Source: an uncultured Lachnospiraceae bacterium (GTDB lineage: Bacteria; Bacillota; Clostridia; Lachnospirales; Lachnospiraceae). Taken from it: a stretch of DNA of 64,000 nt. Where the stretch lies: the NCBI GenBank assembly GCA_910579805.1, contig CAJTWM010000006.1:62001-126000 (forward strand), in the 5' to 3' direction. The notes beneath the pieces were generated by a model that searched no databases, was not told the origin of the DNA, and saw only the letters and a list, made by a program, of their open reading frames with translations. Within the stretch, counting starts at the first letter, position 1. Every line of letters starts with the position of its first letter. The position numbers were made by a program, and so were the translations under genes. Positions 1-9,549 of this stretch are shown here, piece after piece.

Positions 1-889
1 AGGTTTCTTCTTTCATCGTCTGAGGGTTAACGGAAATGCGGCTAACGCCATGCCTGTATAATACCTGCAGCTTTTCTTTGGTAATACTGTCCGCCCTCCC
101 CGCTTCTACGGTAAACTCCTGCACGGAAGAAAAATCAAAAGCCCCTTTCAGTTTCGTAAAAAGCCTGTCCAATTCTTTTGCGGAAAGAGTGGTCGGCGTC
201 CCTCCGCCAATATAAACGGTATCCAGTATTTTCCCATCCATCATCACGGCCACGGCGTCTATCTCTCTTTCCAATGCCGTCAGATAGGCGTCCACCTTAT
301 CTATCCACGCATGGATCGGAAAAGAAGTAAACGAACAATAAAGGCAGGTCGTCGGACAAAAGGGGATTCCTATGTACAGACTGTAGCCGTCTTTATAATG
401 CAGTCTGGAAAGCAGCTCCTTTTCCCTTTTCGCAATTTCAATGCTAAGCTTTCCCTTTTCCTCGCTGACCGCATACTTTTTCTGCATAAAGCGCAGGATC
501 TCTTCCTCACTATAAGATTTTTCCTGATCGGAAAGCAATGTCATCGGTATTTTGGTCGGCCGGATTCCTGTCAAAGTTCCCCATGGCAGTTCTCTTTTTA
601 AAAATTTCGAGAGACTTTCATAAATAAGCATCTTCAAGTCGTTCTTCGTCTCCGCCCTGTCGTCCGGATTGCTAAACAGGGTGTGGCTTTCCGTTTTTAC
701 GTCCTCTTCCTTTATAGAAAAAGAAATGCCGTTCCTTTGAAATTCTATTTCAAATTCCGGCATTCCTTCTTCTGACTGCATGGTAGAAGCTTTCTCCAAA
801 ACCTTCACTTCCCTGTCCGGATAAAAGGCCTTGACTAAAGAATGGATATCATATTCAAACCGTGCTTCATTCGTCTTTACTACTATCAT
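1..889 (-). CDS. hemZ: Coproporphyrinogen III oxidase-like radical SAM protein, partial
   Basis: This is the N-terminal part of a HemZ/HemN-like radical SAM enzyme, which would convert coproporphyrinogen III to protoporphyrinogen without oxygen. The frame opens at an ATG on the minus strand ending at 889 and stays open to the left window edge, so the C-terminus is missing. About 200 residues in is GIPFCPTTCLYCSF, whose CxxxCxxC cysteines bind the [4Fe-4S] cluster that cleaves SAM. It is followed by a glycine-rich IGGGTPT SAM-binding loop. The roughly 190 residues before the radical SAM core fit the HemZ subgroup, which has a longer N-terminus than HemN. The MBL-fold gene ends about 85 bp upstream of its start. 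HemZ proteins may act as other radical SAM enzymes (HemW-like), so the substrate is not certain. Confidence 0.85.
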   Translation of the reverse strand, partial: MIVVKTNEARFEYDIHSLVKAFYPDREVKVLEKASTMQSEEGMPEFEIEFQRNGISFSIKEEDVKTESHTLFSNPDDRAETKNDLKMLIYESLSKFLKRELPWGTLTGIRPTKIPMTLLSDQEKSYSEEEILRFMQKKYAVSEEKGKLSIEIAKREKELLSRLHYKDGYSLYIGIPFCPTTCLYCSFTSFPIHAWIDKVDAYLTALEREIDAVAVMMDGKILDTVYIGGGTPTTLSAKELDRLFTKLKGAFDFSSVQEFTVEAGRADSITKEKLQVLYRHGVSRISVNPQTMKEET

Positions 890-974
890 TTTTATACCTC
901 TTTGCGTGCCTTGGCACACATACTGATTAAAATTCCTGACACTAAAATTCCGGTTTTGGATTTTAATGTGTCCC

Positions 975-1607
975 TTACCCCAAAAACGGGTTATACTGCA
1001 GTTCATGCTCTACCGTCGTACCGTCGCCGTGTCCCGGATATACCTGTACGTCTCCCGGCAATACGGCTATTTTTTCTTTTATCGAATTTGTCAGTCTGGC
1101 CATACTTCCGGTAGGAAGGTCGGTACGCCCCACAGACTCCAAAAACAGCGTATCTCCGCTGATCAGCATCTTGTCTTCCTCAAAATAATAGCAACAGCTT
1201 CCTATCGTATGCCCCGGCGTGGCAAGTACTTTACAAGTCATGCCCGCAAGCGTGATCTCTTCTCCGTCTTTCACATACTCATCCACTTCGACCGTACAGC
1301 TTCTTCCGGTCTGCGTCGATACGTTTACAAACGGATCCTCGCAAAGCACCTTTTCCTTTTCGTAAGCATAAATTTTGGCTCCGCTGCATTCTTTTAATCC
1401 GGCACACCCTAAAATATGGTCAAAATGTCCGTGGGTAAGCAGTATCCCTGCGATCTGAAATCCCTTTTCCGTCAGTTTTTCGTATAAATATGCTCCTTTA
1501 TCCGCCGGATCAAATACGATCGCCTGTTTCTCCTCTTCTCTGTATACAAAATAGCAATTCGTCTGGCATGAACCTAAAACGATGCGTCCTATCTTTAATT
1601 TCTGCAT
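975..1607 (-). CDS. MBL-fold hydrolase (glyoxalase II-like)
   Basis: A 210-residue metallo-beta-lactamase fold protein. The motif THGHFDH at residues 58-64 supplies the first zinc ligands, TPGHTIGS gives the next histidine, SGDTLF the bridging aspartate, and YPGHGDGT near the C-terminus the last histidine. The size fits the small stand-alone hydrolases annotated as glyoxalase II or YcbL-like, which hydrolyse thioesters such as S-lactoylglutathione or bacillithiol conjugates. The actual substrate cannot be read from sequence. Its ATG overlaps the stop codon of relA by one base (TGATG), so the two are translationally coupled in one operon, as is common in Clostridia. Confidence 0.9.
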   Translation of the reverse strand: MQKLKIGRIVLGSCQTNCYFVYREEEKQAIVFDPADKGAYLYEKLTEKGFQIAGILLTHGHFDHILGCAGLKECSGAKIYAYEKEKVLCEDPFVNVSTQTGRSCTVEVDEYVKDGEEITLAGMTCKVLATPGHTIGSCCYYFEEDKMLISGDTLFLESVGRTDLPTGSMARLTNSIKEKIAVLPGDVQVYPGHGDGTTVEHELQYNPFLG

Positions 1608-3913
1608 CAGCCTGTCGTCCTTTCAATATCAACCACACTTTCTATGCTTCGGATCTTATCGATCACACGGATTAGTTCTTCCCTGCTGCCGATCTCAAAG
1701 CTTGTGGCAAGTGTAGCGATCCCCTGTTTATTTGTCCTTGAATTCATTGACAAAATATTAATATTACGTTCCGTGAGCGCTTTGGATATATCCGCAAGGA
1801 GCCCGTTTCTGTTATTGGCGTAAATACTGATCTCCGCATAATATTTTCCCTGCGCCGTACTGTCCGTCCCGTTTTCCCATTCCGCATCAAGCAGGCGGAC
1901 GCGTTCGATCTCCGGCAGATTGATCACGTTGATACAGTCCGTCCGATGAATCGAGATCCCTCTTCCCCTTGTTACAAAACCTACGATCTCGTCTCCCGGA
2001 ACCGGAGAACAGCATTTAGAAAAACGGACCGCAACGTCATGAATGCCTTTCACTACGATGCCGCTCTTGGATCTGGCCGCCATCGGCCTGTTGACCGCAT
2101 TTTCCGTAACGGCGGCCAATACTTCCTCGTTCGTAACCACCTTCTTATGCTCTCTGTCATACATTTCCTGCATCCGGTTTATGATCTGGCCTTCTTTTAA
2201 TCCGCCATGCCCTACCGCCGCAAGCACGGAATCCCAATCCCTGAACCCGTATTTACGCATGATGCCTTCCATATATTCCGGTTTAAATACATTGGTGGTA
2301 TTGATAGACCGGGACTTGCAGTAAGCTAACAGCAGTTCTTTGCCCTTTACGATATTATCCTCTTTCAGTTCGTTTTTAAACCATTGATTGATCTTGCTCT
2401 TGGCCTGAGGGCTCTTCACGATATTCAGCCAGTCCATGCTGGGGCCTTTGGAATTTTGAGACGTCAGTATCTCGATCCGGTCGCCGTTTTTGATCTCATA
2501 ATCTATCGTTACCAGCTTACCGTTCACCCTTGCGCCGATCATTTTGTTTCCGACGGCGCTGTGGATACTGTAAGCAAAGTCCACCGGCGTACTTCCCGCC
2601 GGCAGATTTTTCACGTCGCCGCTGGGTGTAAAACAATATACGTTATCCGAAAACAAATCCAGATCGCTCTTTAAGAGGTTCATAAATTCTTTGTTATCGG
2701 ACATGTCTCTCTGCCATTCCAGAATCTGGCGGAGCCACACAAGCTTTTCTTCCTCCTGTCCCTCCGGCTTTTTTCCGTCTGCCGCCTCTTTATATTTCCA
2801 ATGAGCCGCAATACCGTACTCCGCAGCCTTATGCATCTCATAGGTACGGATCTGTATTTCAAAAGGCTGCCCGTTCGTACCGATGATCGTGGTGTGCAGC
2901 GACTGATACATATTGGCTTTCGGCATGGCGATGTAATCTTTAAATCTGCCCGGAATCGGCTTATACATCTCATGGATCACGCCAAGCGCCGCATAGCAGT
3001 CTTTTACGCTTGCCACAATGATCCGGACGGCAAACAGATCGTAGATCTGGTCTATCGTCTTGTTCTGATTTTTCATTTTCTTGTAAATACTGAAGAAATG
3101 TTTTACACGGCCGTCAATTTCCGCCCTGATCCCTGCATTTTCGATATGTTCCCTGACTTCTTTTACAATGGACTGGATATACTCTTCCCTGACGCTCTTT
3201 CTGATCGCTATTTTGTCCACCAGATCATAGTATACTTCCGGTTCCAAATATTTTAAAGAAAGATCGTCTAGTTCCACTTTGATCTTGGAGATCCCCAGCC
3301 GCTGCGCAATGGGCGAATAAATCTCCAGCGTCTCCTTCGCGATCCGCTTCTGGCTCTCTTCGGATTTATATTTCAGGGTTCGCATATTATGAAGCCTGTC
3401 GGCTAATTTAATCAGAATCACCCTGATGTCTTTCGCCATCGCCAAAAACATCTTTCTAAGATTTTCTGCCTGAAGCTCCATTCTGTCCGCCGTTTTGTCG
3501 TCGTCATTTCCTCCTGACAACTGCAATTGCTGCAGCTTTGTCACACCGTCCACAAGCAGCGTCACGTCATCGCCAAATTCTTCCCGCATTTCTTCTTCGG
3601 TCATAATGGTATCTTCCAGTACGTCGTGTAAGATCCCGGCTACAATGGTTTCTTTATCCATTTCTAATTCCGCAAGAATGATTGCGACACAGAGCGGATG
3701 GATGATATAGGGTTCTCCCGATTTGCGTACCTGTCCTTTATGCGCCGCGTCTGCCGTTTTATATGCTTTTTCTATCAAAGAAACTTCGTCCGACGGATGA
3801 TACTGGTGGACACGCTCAATCAGTTCCAAATAGTATAACTCGGGACTTAAAAATTCCTGCGTAGGCTGTATTCTTCCATCATCAATAATTACTTCACTCT
3901 TATCTTCTGCCAT
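1607..3913 (-). CDS. relA: Bifunctional (p)ppGpp synthetase/hydrolase
   Basis: A 768-residue long Rel protein that makes and degrades the stringent-response alarmone (p)ppGpp from GDP/GTP and ATP. Domains in order: an HD hydrolase domain (about residues 45-195, with IIHP and HDVLEDT metal-binding motifs), a RelA/SpoT synthetase domain (about 235-350, with the RFKDYI and YQSLHTT motifs), a TGS domain starting near VYCFTPSGDV (about 420), a zinc-finger/conserved cysteine region (SKCCSPVPGDEIVGF), and a C-terminal ACT domain (about 700-768). Both catalytic halves look intact, so this is the single bifunctional Rel typical of Firmicutes. It is followed by the MBL hydrolase and preceded by apt, a common order in this group (apt-rel-MBL). 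Confidence 0.97.
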   Translation of the reverse strand: MAEDKSEVIIDDGRIQPTQEFLSPELYYLELIERVHQYHPSDEVSLIEKAYKTADAAHKGQVRKSGEPYIIHPLCVAIILAELEMDKETIVAGILHDVLEDTIMTEEEMREEFGDDVTLLVDGVTKLQQLQLSGGNDDDKTADRMELQAENLRKMFLAMAKDIRVILIKLADRLHNMRTLKYKSEESQKRIAKETLEIYSPIAQRLGISKIKVELDDLSLKYLEPEVYYDLVDKIAIRKSVREEYIQSIVKEVREHIENAGIRAEIDGRVKHFFSIYKKMKNQNKTIDQIYDLFAVRIIVASVKDCYAALGVIHEMYKPIPGRFKDYIAMPKANMYQSLHTTIIGTNGQPFEIQIRTYEMHKAAEYGIAAHWKYKEAADGKKPEGQEEEKLVWLRQILEWQRDMSDNKEFMNLLKSDLDLFSDNVYCFTPSGDVKNLPAGSTPVDFAYSIHSAVGNKMIGARVNGKLVTIDYEIKNGDRIEILTSQNSKGPSMDWLNIVKSPQAKSKINQWFKNELKEDNIVKGKELLLAYCKSRSINTTNVFKPEYMEGIMRKYGFRDWDSVLAAVGHGGLKEGQIINRMQEMYDREHKKVVTNEEVLAAVTENAVNRPMAARSKSGIVVKGIHDVAVRFSKCCSPVPGDEIVGFVTRGRGISIHRTDCINVINLPEIERVRLLDAEWENGTDSTAQGKYYAEISIYANNRNGLLADISKALTERNINILSMNSRTNKQGIATLATSFEIGSREELIRVIDKIRSIESVVDIERTTG

Positions 3914-3993
3914 ATTTATCTCACCACCCCATTTTTAATCAATGAAGCTGAACCTTACTGTCAGTATTATTTCTTGTTCCGATCAAAAAATTC

Positions 3994-4518
3994 CTACTTA
4001 CCTTCGTAACGGATAGCAGATTCCAAACGGTATCCGTTTATCTTCTCCCGTCCGTTTAATCCTGCAAGTTCGATCAATACTACCACGCCCACGACCTCGC
4101 CGCCCAAAGACTCGATCAGCTTGATCATCGCCTCCGTCGTTCCTCCGGTCGCGATCAGATCATCCACGATCAGCACTTTCTGCCCCTTCTTAACAGAATC
4201 CTTGTGCATCTCTATCGTCGCCGTGCCATATTCCAGATCATATTCCATTTCCACAGTCTCACAAGGAAGTTTTCCCTTTTTACGAATCAGCACGAAAGGC
4301 TTATGATTATTATATGCAATAGGCGTTCCGAAGATAAATCCTCTTGATTCCGGCCCCGCTACTACGTCAAATTCCAAATCTTTGATCTTTTCCTGCATCG
4401 TATCGATCGCGAGCGCAAGTCCGTCCGCATCCTGCAGAACGCTCGTCACATCCCTAAATATAATCCCCTTCTCCGGAAAATCCGGTATGCTCCTCACATA
4501 TTCCTCTAACTTCTTCAT
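3994..4518 (-). CDS. apt: Adenine phosphoribosyltransferase
   Basis: A 174-residue purine salvage enzyme that makes AMP from adenine and PRPP in the cytoplasm. The PRPP-binding motif VLIVDDLIATGGTTEA lies at residues 115-130, and VVAGPESRGFIFG near residues 52-64 is the second family signature. Length matches the family (170-180). It sits just upstream of relA, with an 80-bp gap. Adenine salvage feeds the purine nucleotide pools that Rel monitors, which may explain the conserved linkage. Confidence 0.96.
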   Translation of the reverse strand: MKKLEEYVRSIPDFPEKGIIFRDVTSVLQDADGLALAIDTMQEKIKDLEFDVVAGPESRGFIFGTPIAYNNHKPFVLIRKKGKLPCETVEMEYDLEYGTATIEMHKDSVKKGQKVLIVDDLIATGGTTEAMIKLIESLGGEVVGVVVLIELAGLNGREKINGYRLESAIRYEGK

Positions 4519-4845
4519 GTCCTTCCCAATCCTTTCCTCTTTGAAATCCTTTTCAAAACAGGACGATGCTTAAATGTCATGTATTATCTGCTTTTGTCCT
4601 CTTGAATCTATAAAAGGATACGATGTTACAGATTTGTAAACAGTATCCTGCGTTTAACCCTAATTATATTATTTTTAAAGTGGGAAGTCAAAACATTTCT
4701 AAAAATACTCTGAAATACTCTATAGTATTCTAAAATATTTCGCACAACCGATACAAAAAGAGAGCGCCCTCACCTAAAATTCAAAATTTTCGATTTCGGA
4801 CACTCTCTTTTTAAAGAGTACTTATTTATGCCTGATCCATATGTT
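4519..4845. other. Intergenic region between apt and groEL
   Basis: About 330 bp without a gene. The half next to apt is AT-rich and must hold the apt promoter (minus strand). The half next to groEL holds the groEL terminator described separately. No other structure stands out. Confidence 0.6.
4755..4812 (-). terminator. groESL operon terminator
   Basis: Perfect 10-bp inverted arms (AAAAAGAGAG at 4755-4764 and its complement at 4803-4812) lie just after the groEL stop. Read on the minus strand, the stem ends in a run of T. The loop is long (38 nt) and can fold further (AAAATT-type pairing inside). Confidence 0.7.
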
Positions 4846-6468
4846 TTACATCATTCCCATTCCCGGGCCGCCTGCCGGCATAGCCGGAGCGTCTTCTTTC
4901 ATGTTTGCTACTACGGATTCCGTTGTAAGCAGGGTAGAAGCCACGCTGGTCGCATTCTGCAATGCGCTTCTTGTTACCTTTGCCGGATCTAAGATTCCTG
5001 CGCTGACCATATCTACATATTCTTCTTTCAGAGCGTCAAATCCGGTTCCTACTTCGGACTCTCTTACTTTGTTGATGATCACGCTGCCTTCCAGTCCTGC
5101 ATTCGCAGCGATGTGGAATAACGGCGCTTCTAATGCTTTCAGTACAATGTTTGCGCCGGTTCTTTCGTCACCGTCCATCGTATCGGCAAGTTTTGCCACC
5201 TCTTTCGCCGCATGGATATAAGCGGAACCGCCGCCGGAAATAATTCCTTCTTCTACGGCTGCCCTTGTCGCTGCCAAAGCGTCTTCCAAACGCAGCTTCG
5301 CTTCTTTCATTTCCGTTTCCGTCGCCGCGCCTACACGGATCACGGCTACGCCGCCTGCGAGCTTAGCAAGTCTTTCCTGTAATTTTTCCTTATCAAAGTC
5401 GGAAGTCGTCTCTTCCACCTGATTTTTAATCTGTGCAATTCTTGCGTTGATAGCTTCTTTATCGCCTTCACCGTCAACGATGACCGTATTTTCTTTCTGT
5501 ACTTTTACGGATTTAGCGCGTCCTAACTGATCAAGGGTCGCATCTTTTAATTCCAATCCGAGTTCGGAGCTGATCACCTGACCGCCCGTAAGGATCGCGA
5601 TATCCTCAAGCATTGCTTTTCTTCTGTCGCCGTATCCCGGCGCTTTCACTGCGACTACATTGAAAGTACCGCGCAGTTTGTTTACGATCAGAGTCGTTAA
5701 CGCTTCGCCTTCCACATCTTCCGCAATGATAAGCAATTTAGCGCCGGACTGTACGATCTGCTCTAAGAGCGGTAAAATTTCCTGAATATTGGATATCTTC
5801 TTATCCGTGATCAAAATGTACGGATTGTCGAGCGTTGCCTCCATTTTATCCATATCCGTCGCCATATATGCGGAAATGTATCCGCGGTCAAACTGCATTC
5901 CTTCTACCAGATCCAGTTCCGTAAGCATAGTCTTGGACTCTTCGATCGTAATAACGCCGTCGCCGGAAACCTTTTCCATTGCGTCCGCTACTAACTGCCC
6001 TACTTCCTCGTCTCCTGCGGAAATAGCGGCTACTCTTGCGATATGCTCCTTTCCGTTTACTTTGGAGCTCATTTTTTCAATGGACGCCACTGCGCATTCC
6101 GTTGCTTTTTTCATACCTTTTCTTAAAATGATCGGGTTTGCGCCTGCCGCAAGGTTCTTCATGCCTTCGTTTACCATTGCCTGTGCAAGTACCGTCGCCG
6201 TCGTCGTACCGTCTCCTGCTACATCGTTCGTTTTGGTCGCTACTTCTTTAACAAGCTGAGCGCCCATATTCTCAAATGCATCTTCTAACTCGATCTCCTT
6301 TGCGATCGTTACGCCGTCGTTGGTGATAAGTGGAGCGCCGAAAGACTTATCAAGCACTACGTTTCTTCCTTTCGGTCCTAATGTCACCCTTACGGTATCC
6401 GCTAACTGGTTTACACCTGATTCTAATGCTGCGCGTGCCTCCGCACCGTATTTAATTTCCTTTGCCAT
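4846..6468 (-). CDS. groEL: Chaperonin GroEL (Hsp60)
   Basis: A 540-residue chaperonin subunit that forms the double-ring folding cage together with GroES. The N-terminus (MAKEIKYGAEAR), the ATP-binding DGTTTATVLA segment near residues 86-95, the GVAVIRVGAATE signature and the flexible GGPGMGMM tail are all present. Length is standard. It is the second gene of the groES-groEL operon, separated by about 140 bp from groES, and is probably controlled by HrcA through the CIRCE element upstream of groES. Confidence 0.99.
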   Translation of the reverse strand: MAKEIKYGAEARAALESGVNQLADTVRVTLGPKGRNVVLDKSFGAPLITNDGVTIAKEIELEDAFENMGAQLVKEVATKTNDVAGDGTTTATVLAQAMVNEGMKNLAAGANPIILRKGMKKATECAVASIEKMSSKVNGKEHIARVAAISAGDEEVGQLVADAMEKVSGDGVITIEESKTMLTELDLVEGMQFDRGYISAYMATDMDKMEATLDNPYILITDKKISNIQEILPLLEQIVQSGAKLLIIAEDVEGEALTTLIVNKLRGTFNVVAVKAPGYGDRRKAMLEDIAILTGGQVISSELGLELKDATLDQLGRAKSVKVQKENTVIVDGEGDKEAINARIAQIKNQVEETTSDFDKEKLQERLAKLAGGVAVIRVGAATETEMKEAKLRLEDALAATRAAVEEGIISGGGSAYIHAAKEVAKLADTMDGDERTGANIVLKALEAPLFHIAANAGLEGSVIINKVRESEVGTGFDALKEEYVDMVSAGILDPAKVTRSALQNATSVASTLLTTESVVANMKEDAPAMPAGGPGMGMM

Positions 6469-6610
6469 TTTAATCTGCCTCCATTTGATTTCCTATGATC
6501 TGATGAAACGATAACTTTCTGATTCTTTACTCTCTTTCTTTATTATCGTCCTCTTTCCTGCCTTTATCCGGCTCTTATGGTCCGGAACGTTTCAAAAGGA
6601 CTGGTGTCTG

Positions 6611-6895
6611 TTAAGCGAGAATCGCTAAAATATCGCTCTGCTTTACAATGATGTATTCTTCTTCCTCAATTTTTACATCCGTACCTGCATACTTGGAATA
6701 GATAACCTGATCTCCGGTTTTCACTTCCATCTTTACTTCTTTTCCGTCGATCACGCCGCCCGGCCCTACTGCGATGACTTCCGCCTGCTGGGGTTTTTCT
6801 TTATTCTGCCCCGGAAGGACGATCCCGGACTTTGTGGTTTCTTCTGCAACTAATTGCTTTAATACGACTCTGTCGCCTAATGGTACTAATTTCAT
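6611..6895 (-). CDS. groES: Co-chaperonin GroES (Hsp10)
   Basis: A 94-residue GroES with the family N-terminus MKLVPLGDRVVLK and the mobile loop region EETTKSGIVLPG (about residues 18-29) that docks onto GroEL. It is the first gene of the operon. A canonical CIRCE operator lies in its leader between the promoter and the start codon. Confidence 0.99.
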   Translation of the reverse strand: MKLVPLGDRVVLKQLVAEETTKSGIVLPGQNKEKPQQAEVIAVGPGGVIDGKEVKMEVKTGDQVIYSKYAGTDVKIEEEEYIIVKQSDILAILA

Positions 6896-6939
6896 AAATG
6901 ACTGCCTCCTTATATATCAATGTCTTTTTTTGCGATTTG

Positions 6940-6966
6940 TTAGCACTCAACTAAGTCGAGTGCTAA
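6940..6966 (-). promoter_or_regulatory. CIRCE operator (HrcA site) upstream of groES
   Basis: TTAGCACTC at 6940-6948, a 9-nt spacer, and GAGTGCTAA at 6958-6966 form the exact CIRCE inverted repeat bound by the heat-shock repressor HrcA. It lies downstream of the promoter and upstream of the groES ribosome binding site. Confidence 0.98.
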
Positions 6967-6977
6967 ACGATAATCAT

Positions 6978-7006
6978 ATATTAATTTTATATGCGTAAGG
7001 TTGCAA
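6978..7006 (-). promoter_or_regulatory. Sigma-A-type promoter of groESL
   Basis: On the minus strand TTGCAA (7001-7006) and TAATAT (6978-6983) are separated by exactly 17 bp and sit directly upstream of the CIRCE operator. They match a housekeeping promoter controlled by repression rather than by an alternative sigma factor. Confidence 0.75.
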
Positions 7007-7126
7007 ACGCATCCACATTTACTATTCTTTAATTTTCTCCTGTTTACTCATTTTTTCTTTCATTTATTTTATTTTTCTCACTTTCTTCCAATATTATCAA
7101 TTTAATAGTTTTTTTAGATTTATCTG

Positions 7127-7141
7127 GAGCGTGTTTGCAAA
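7127..7141. repeat. Fragment of the MITE-1 terminal repeat
   Basis: GAGCGTGTTTG at 7127-7137 matches the outer end of the MITE-1 element found at 21514-21707. It directly follows the histidine kinase gene and appears to be an isolated end remnant. Confidence 0.4.
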
Positions 7142-7151
7142 ATCTCCTCCG

Positions 7152-8552
7152 TCAACTGTTTTCCAGTAACAGCATCACGCTCACTGTACACCAGCCGTCT
7201 TTACACTCTATTTCCATGTCTCCACAATACTTCCTTGCAACTTTCCTTATGTTTGCCAGCCCAAACCCATGCTCCTCTCCCGTTTTCGTTGTCGCCGGCA
7301 GCTTGTCCTCACTCATAGAAAGCGTGCCTGAAAAACTGTTTTTGATCTCTATCATATAAACATGATTCCGCCGGTAAGAAGAAAGCCGGATCTTTTGACC
7401 GCCGCGTCCTTTGCTCCGTTCCTCCTCCGACGCCTCTATCGCATTCGTCAGCGCGTTATTTAAAATGACGCTGATATCGAACGCATTGGCTGCTGCCTCG
7501 TTCGGATAGTGAAAATCACATTGAAAGGATATGCCCTTTTCTTCCATGCTTTTCTTCTTCTCCGTCAATATTACGTCCGTAACGGGATTGCCGCTCTTAA
7601 CGGAAAGAGCGCTTTCCCTAAGCTGTTCCTGAAGTTTCTCTACATATTTTTTTGCCTCTTCTTTTTCATTTTTCAGATACAGTCCTTCTAATACCATAAT
7701 ATGGTTTCCCATATCATGCTTTAAACTCCTGATATCGCCGTACAGCTTTTCCACCTCGCGGATATGCTGCGCCATATCCGCCGCCTGCCCCGCTAACAGC
7801 GCATACTGTTTTTCTTCCATTTGCCTGCGTTTTAAATCCTGATAAAGGATAATAAATACCAGAATCGCGGCAATGGAAAAACCGTAATAAAAAAAACTGA
7901 GCCAGTTATACGTTCCGTATATGTGGTACAGGCTCTTTCCCGCATCCGCCTCATAAAGTTTTTCATAATATTTCAATATGATATATCCCAGCATAGCCGA
8001 TAAAGAAGGAACTAAAAGCATGAACATTTCCTTTTTCGTCATGGCAAGCCGTTTATAAACATAATTTTTCCTTACCAGATACACTGCGGATATAAGAAAA
8101 AGAAAACTGCATATCAAATCTAACGCACAGCACACGACAAAAAGGGAAAACTGCATCCACACATTCCCCGAATATCCCGGGATTTTTACAAAAAGTCTGT
8201 CGCATGCCTTATCAATACACCCTTCCATCATAAAAGACAGCCATCTTAAGGAAAAAAAGGTGACCCCAAGAAATATTTTCTGCGTTAGATTCTTTTTTTC
8301 CAGACAATATACCACAAAAAAAGCCGCCAGAATGCCCAGACTGTATACAGTGAAATTGTTGATATACCAAGGTATATACTGTAAAAATTTCATTATGATA
8401 AAATAAACTGCGCCGGCCGGCCATACTGTAACGCCCTCTTTTAGAAAGGGCTTCACCAGCCTTACCAGACAATAACCGGTCATTCCATCGAACAATGCCT
8501 GATAAACCGAATAGGCCGTTCCATAACAAAGTTCCACTATTTCCCCGTTCAA
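7152..8552 (-). CDS. GHKL sensor histidine kinase (LytS/AgrC-like)
   Basis: A 466-residue membrane sensor kinase. About six hydrophobic segments fill residues 15-240, followed by a short linker and the dimerisation/phosphoacceptor region with SLKHDMGNH (His279). The GHKL ATPase domain has an N-box (VILNNALTNAIEASEE, about 367) and a G-box (GFGLANIRK, about 430). This layout matches peptide- or cell-density-sensing kinases of the AgrC/VirS group. The start is a TTG that overlaps the stop of the response regulator gene (TTGA), so the pair is translationally coupled. The ligand is unknown and no AgrD-like peptide gene is visible nearby. Confidence 0.88.
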   Translation of the reverse strand: MNGEIVELCYGTAYSVYQALFDGMTGYCLVRLVKPFLKEGVTVWPAGAVYFIIMKFLQYIPWYINNFTVYSLGILAAFFVVYCLEKKNLTQKIFLGVTFFSLRWLSFMMEGCIDKACDRLFVKIPGYSGNVWMQFSLFVVCCALDLICSFLFLISAVYLVRKNYVYKRLAMTKKEMFMLLVPSLSAMLGYIILKYYEKLYEADAGKSLYHIYGTYNWLSFFYYGFSIAAILVFIILYQDLKRRQMEEKQYALLAGQAADMAQHIREVEKLYGDIRSLKHDMGNHIMVLEGLYLKNEKEEAKKYVEKLQEQLRESALSVKSGNPVTDVILTEKKKSMEEKGISFQCDFHYPNEAAANAFDISVILNNALTNAIEASEEERSKGRGGQKIRLSSYRRNHVYMIEIKNSFSGTLSMSEDKLPATTKTGEEHGFGLANIRKVARKYCGDMEIECKDGWCTVSVMLLLENS

Positions 8553-9280
8553 GCCTCTCTGCCTCCCTTTTTGTTATACCTTAAATACCCTTTTACAAAT
8601 TTAGGAAACTGTCTCTTTGACATGATGAGCTGTCCGCCGTTTTCCAGAAAAACATTGGCAGCGTCATATTTTTTGACATATTTAAAATGCACCAGATAGC
8701 CTCTGTGTATGCGAAAAAAATCCTCTCCCAGACGGTTCTCTAATTCTGCCATTTTCCCGTAATACTCAAGTTTTCCTTCGGTGGTATGGAGCACGATCTT
8801 ACGGTTAAACACTTCCCCGTAAATAATAGTGTCCAAAACCACCTTTGTCTGTATCCCCTTCGCTTTCACAATCATATATCTGTCTTCTTTATCCGCCGTC
8901 CTGTTCCGGCAGGGTTTTACCGATTCCTGATATTCTTCCCTCGCCCGGTCAAGCACCTCATAAAACTTTTCGTCAGAAAAGGGTTTCACCAAGTAGTGGA
9001 ACGCCCCTACGTCAAAAGCCGAAAACACATATTCCTCCAGCGCGGTAATAAAAATGATCAGCAGCTTTTTCTTTTTTCTTCTGAGTCCTGCCGCAGTTTC
9101 AATTCCGTTTTTCCCATCCATCCGGATGTCCAAAAAGACAAGATCCGGCGTCGGCTCCGCCGCCAGTAATTCTTCGCCCGAAGAAAAGATAACAATCTCT
9201 TCTTCAGGGCAGTGTTTTCTAACCTTTTCTTCTATCAGTTCCTGTATTTCTTTTTCGTCGTCGCATATTCCGATCCGCAT
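8549..9280 (-). CDS. LytTR-family response regulator
   Basis: A 243-residue response regulator. The receiver domain starts MRIGICDDE with the acidic pair at residues 7-8, the phosphoacceptor Asp51 in VFLDIRMDG, and KP near residue 104. The C-terminal LytTR DNA-binding domain (about 140-240) includes FFRIHRGYLVHFKYV and the KRQFPKF strand. The ATG at 9280 was chosen because GAGGATGGGAAAC precedes it; longer upstream reading adds a low-complexity unrelated sequence. It forms an operon with the following GHKL kinase. Confidence 0.9.
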   Translation of the reverse strand: MRIGICDDEKEIQELIEEKVRKHCPEEEIVIFSSGEELLAAEPTPDLVFLDIRMDGKNGIETAAGLRRKKKKLLIIFITALEEYVFSAFDVGAFHYLVKPFSDEKFYEVLDRAREEYQESVKPCRNRTADKEDRYMIVKAKGIQTKVVLDTIIYGEVFNRKIVLHTTEGKLEYYGKMAELENRLGEDFFRIHRGYLVHFKYVKKYDAANVFLENGGQLIMSKRQFPKFVKGYLRYNKKGGREA

Positions 9281-9480
9281 ATGTTTCCCATCCTCTTTTT
9301 CTATAAGCGTTTCTTTCTGGCGGGCTTTTCCGGTATCTTTCCTCCGGACGCTGTTTGTACACGATCTGCCCGTTCCGCTACGTCCAGTATACCATTTCCG
9401 GTACTTATTATGTGAAAGGTCCGCTGTAAAACGTCCATTTTTTGTTGTAAAAAGTGTGCGCCCCCTGCATGGGGCTGCGC

Positions 9481-9517
9481 AAAAAAAACAGAGCGGCAAT
9501 CTACCCGCTCTGTCGAC
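9481..9517 (-). terminator. Terminator of the GGDEF gene
   Basis: ACAGAGCGG and its complement flank a 7-nt loop. On the minus strand the stem is followed by eight T residues, directly after the gene that ends at 9550. Confidence 0.8.
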
Positions 9518-9549
9518 AATTCACTGTAAGGCCCCTTTCCCTGCTCCGC

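Noticed and set aside
9281..9499. Longer N-terminus of the LytTR response regulator
   Set aside because: The added 70 residues are Arg/Thr-rich with no domain pattern, and a clear receiver-domain start with ribosome binding site exists at 9280.
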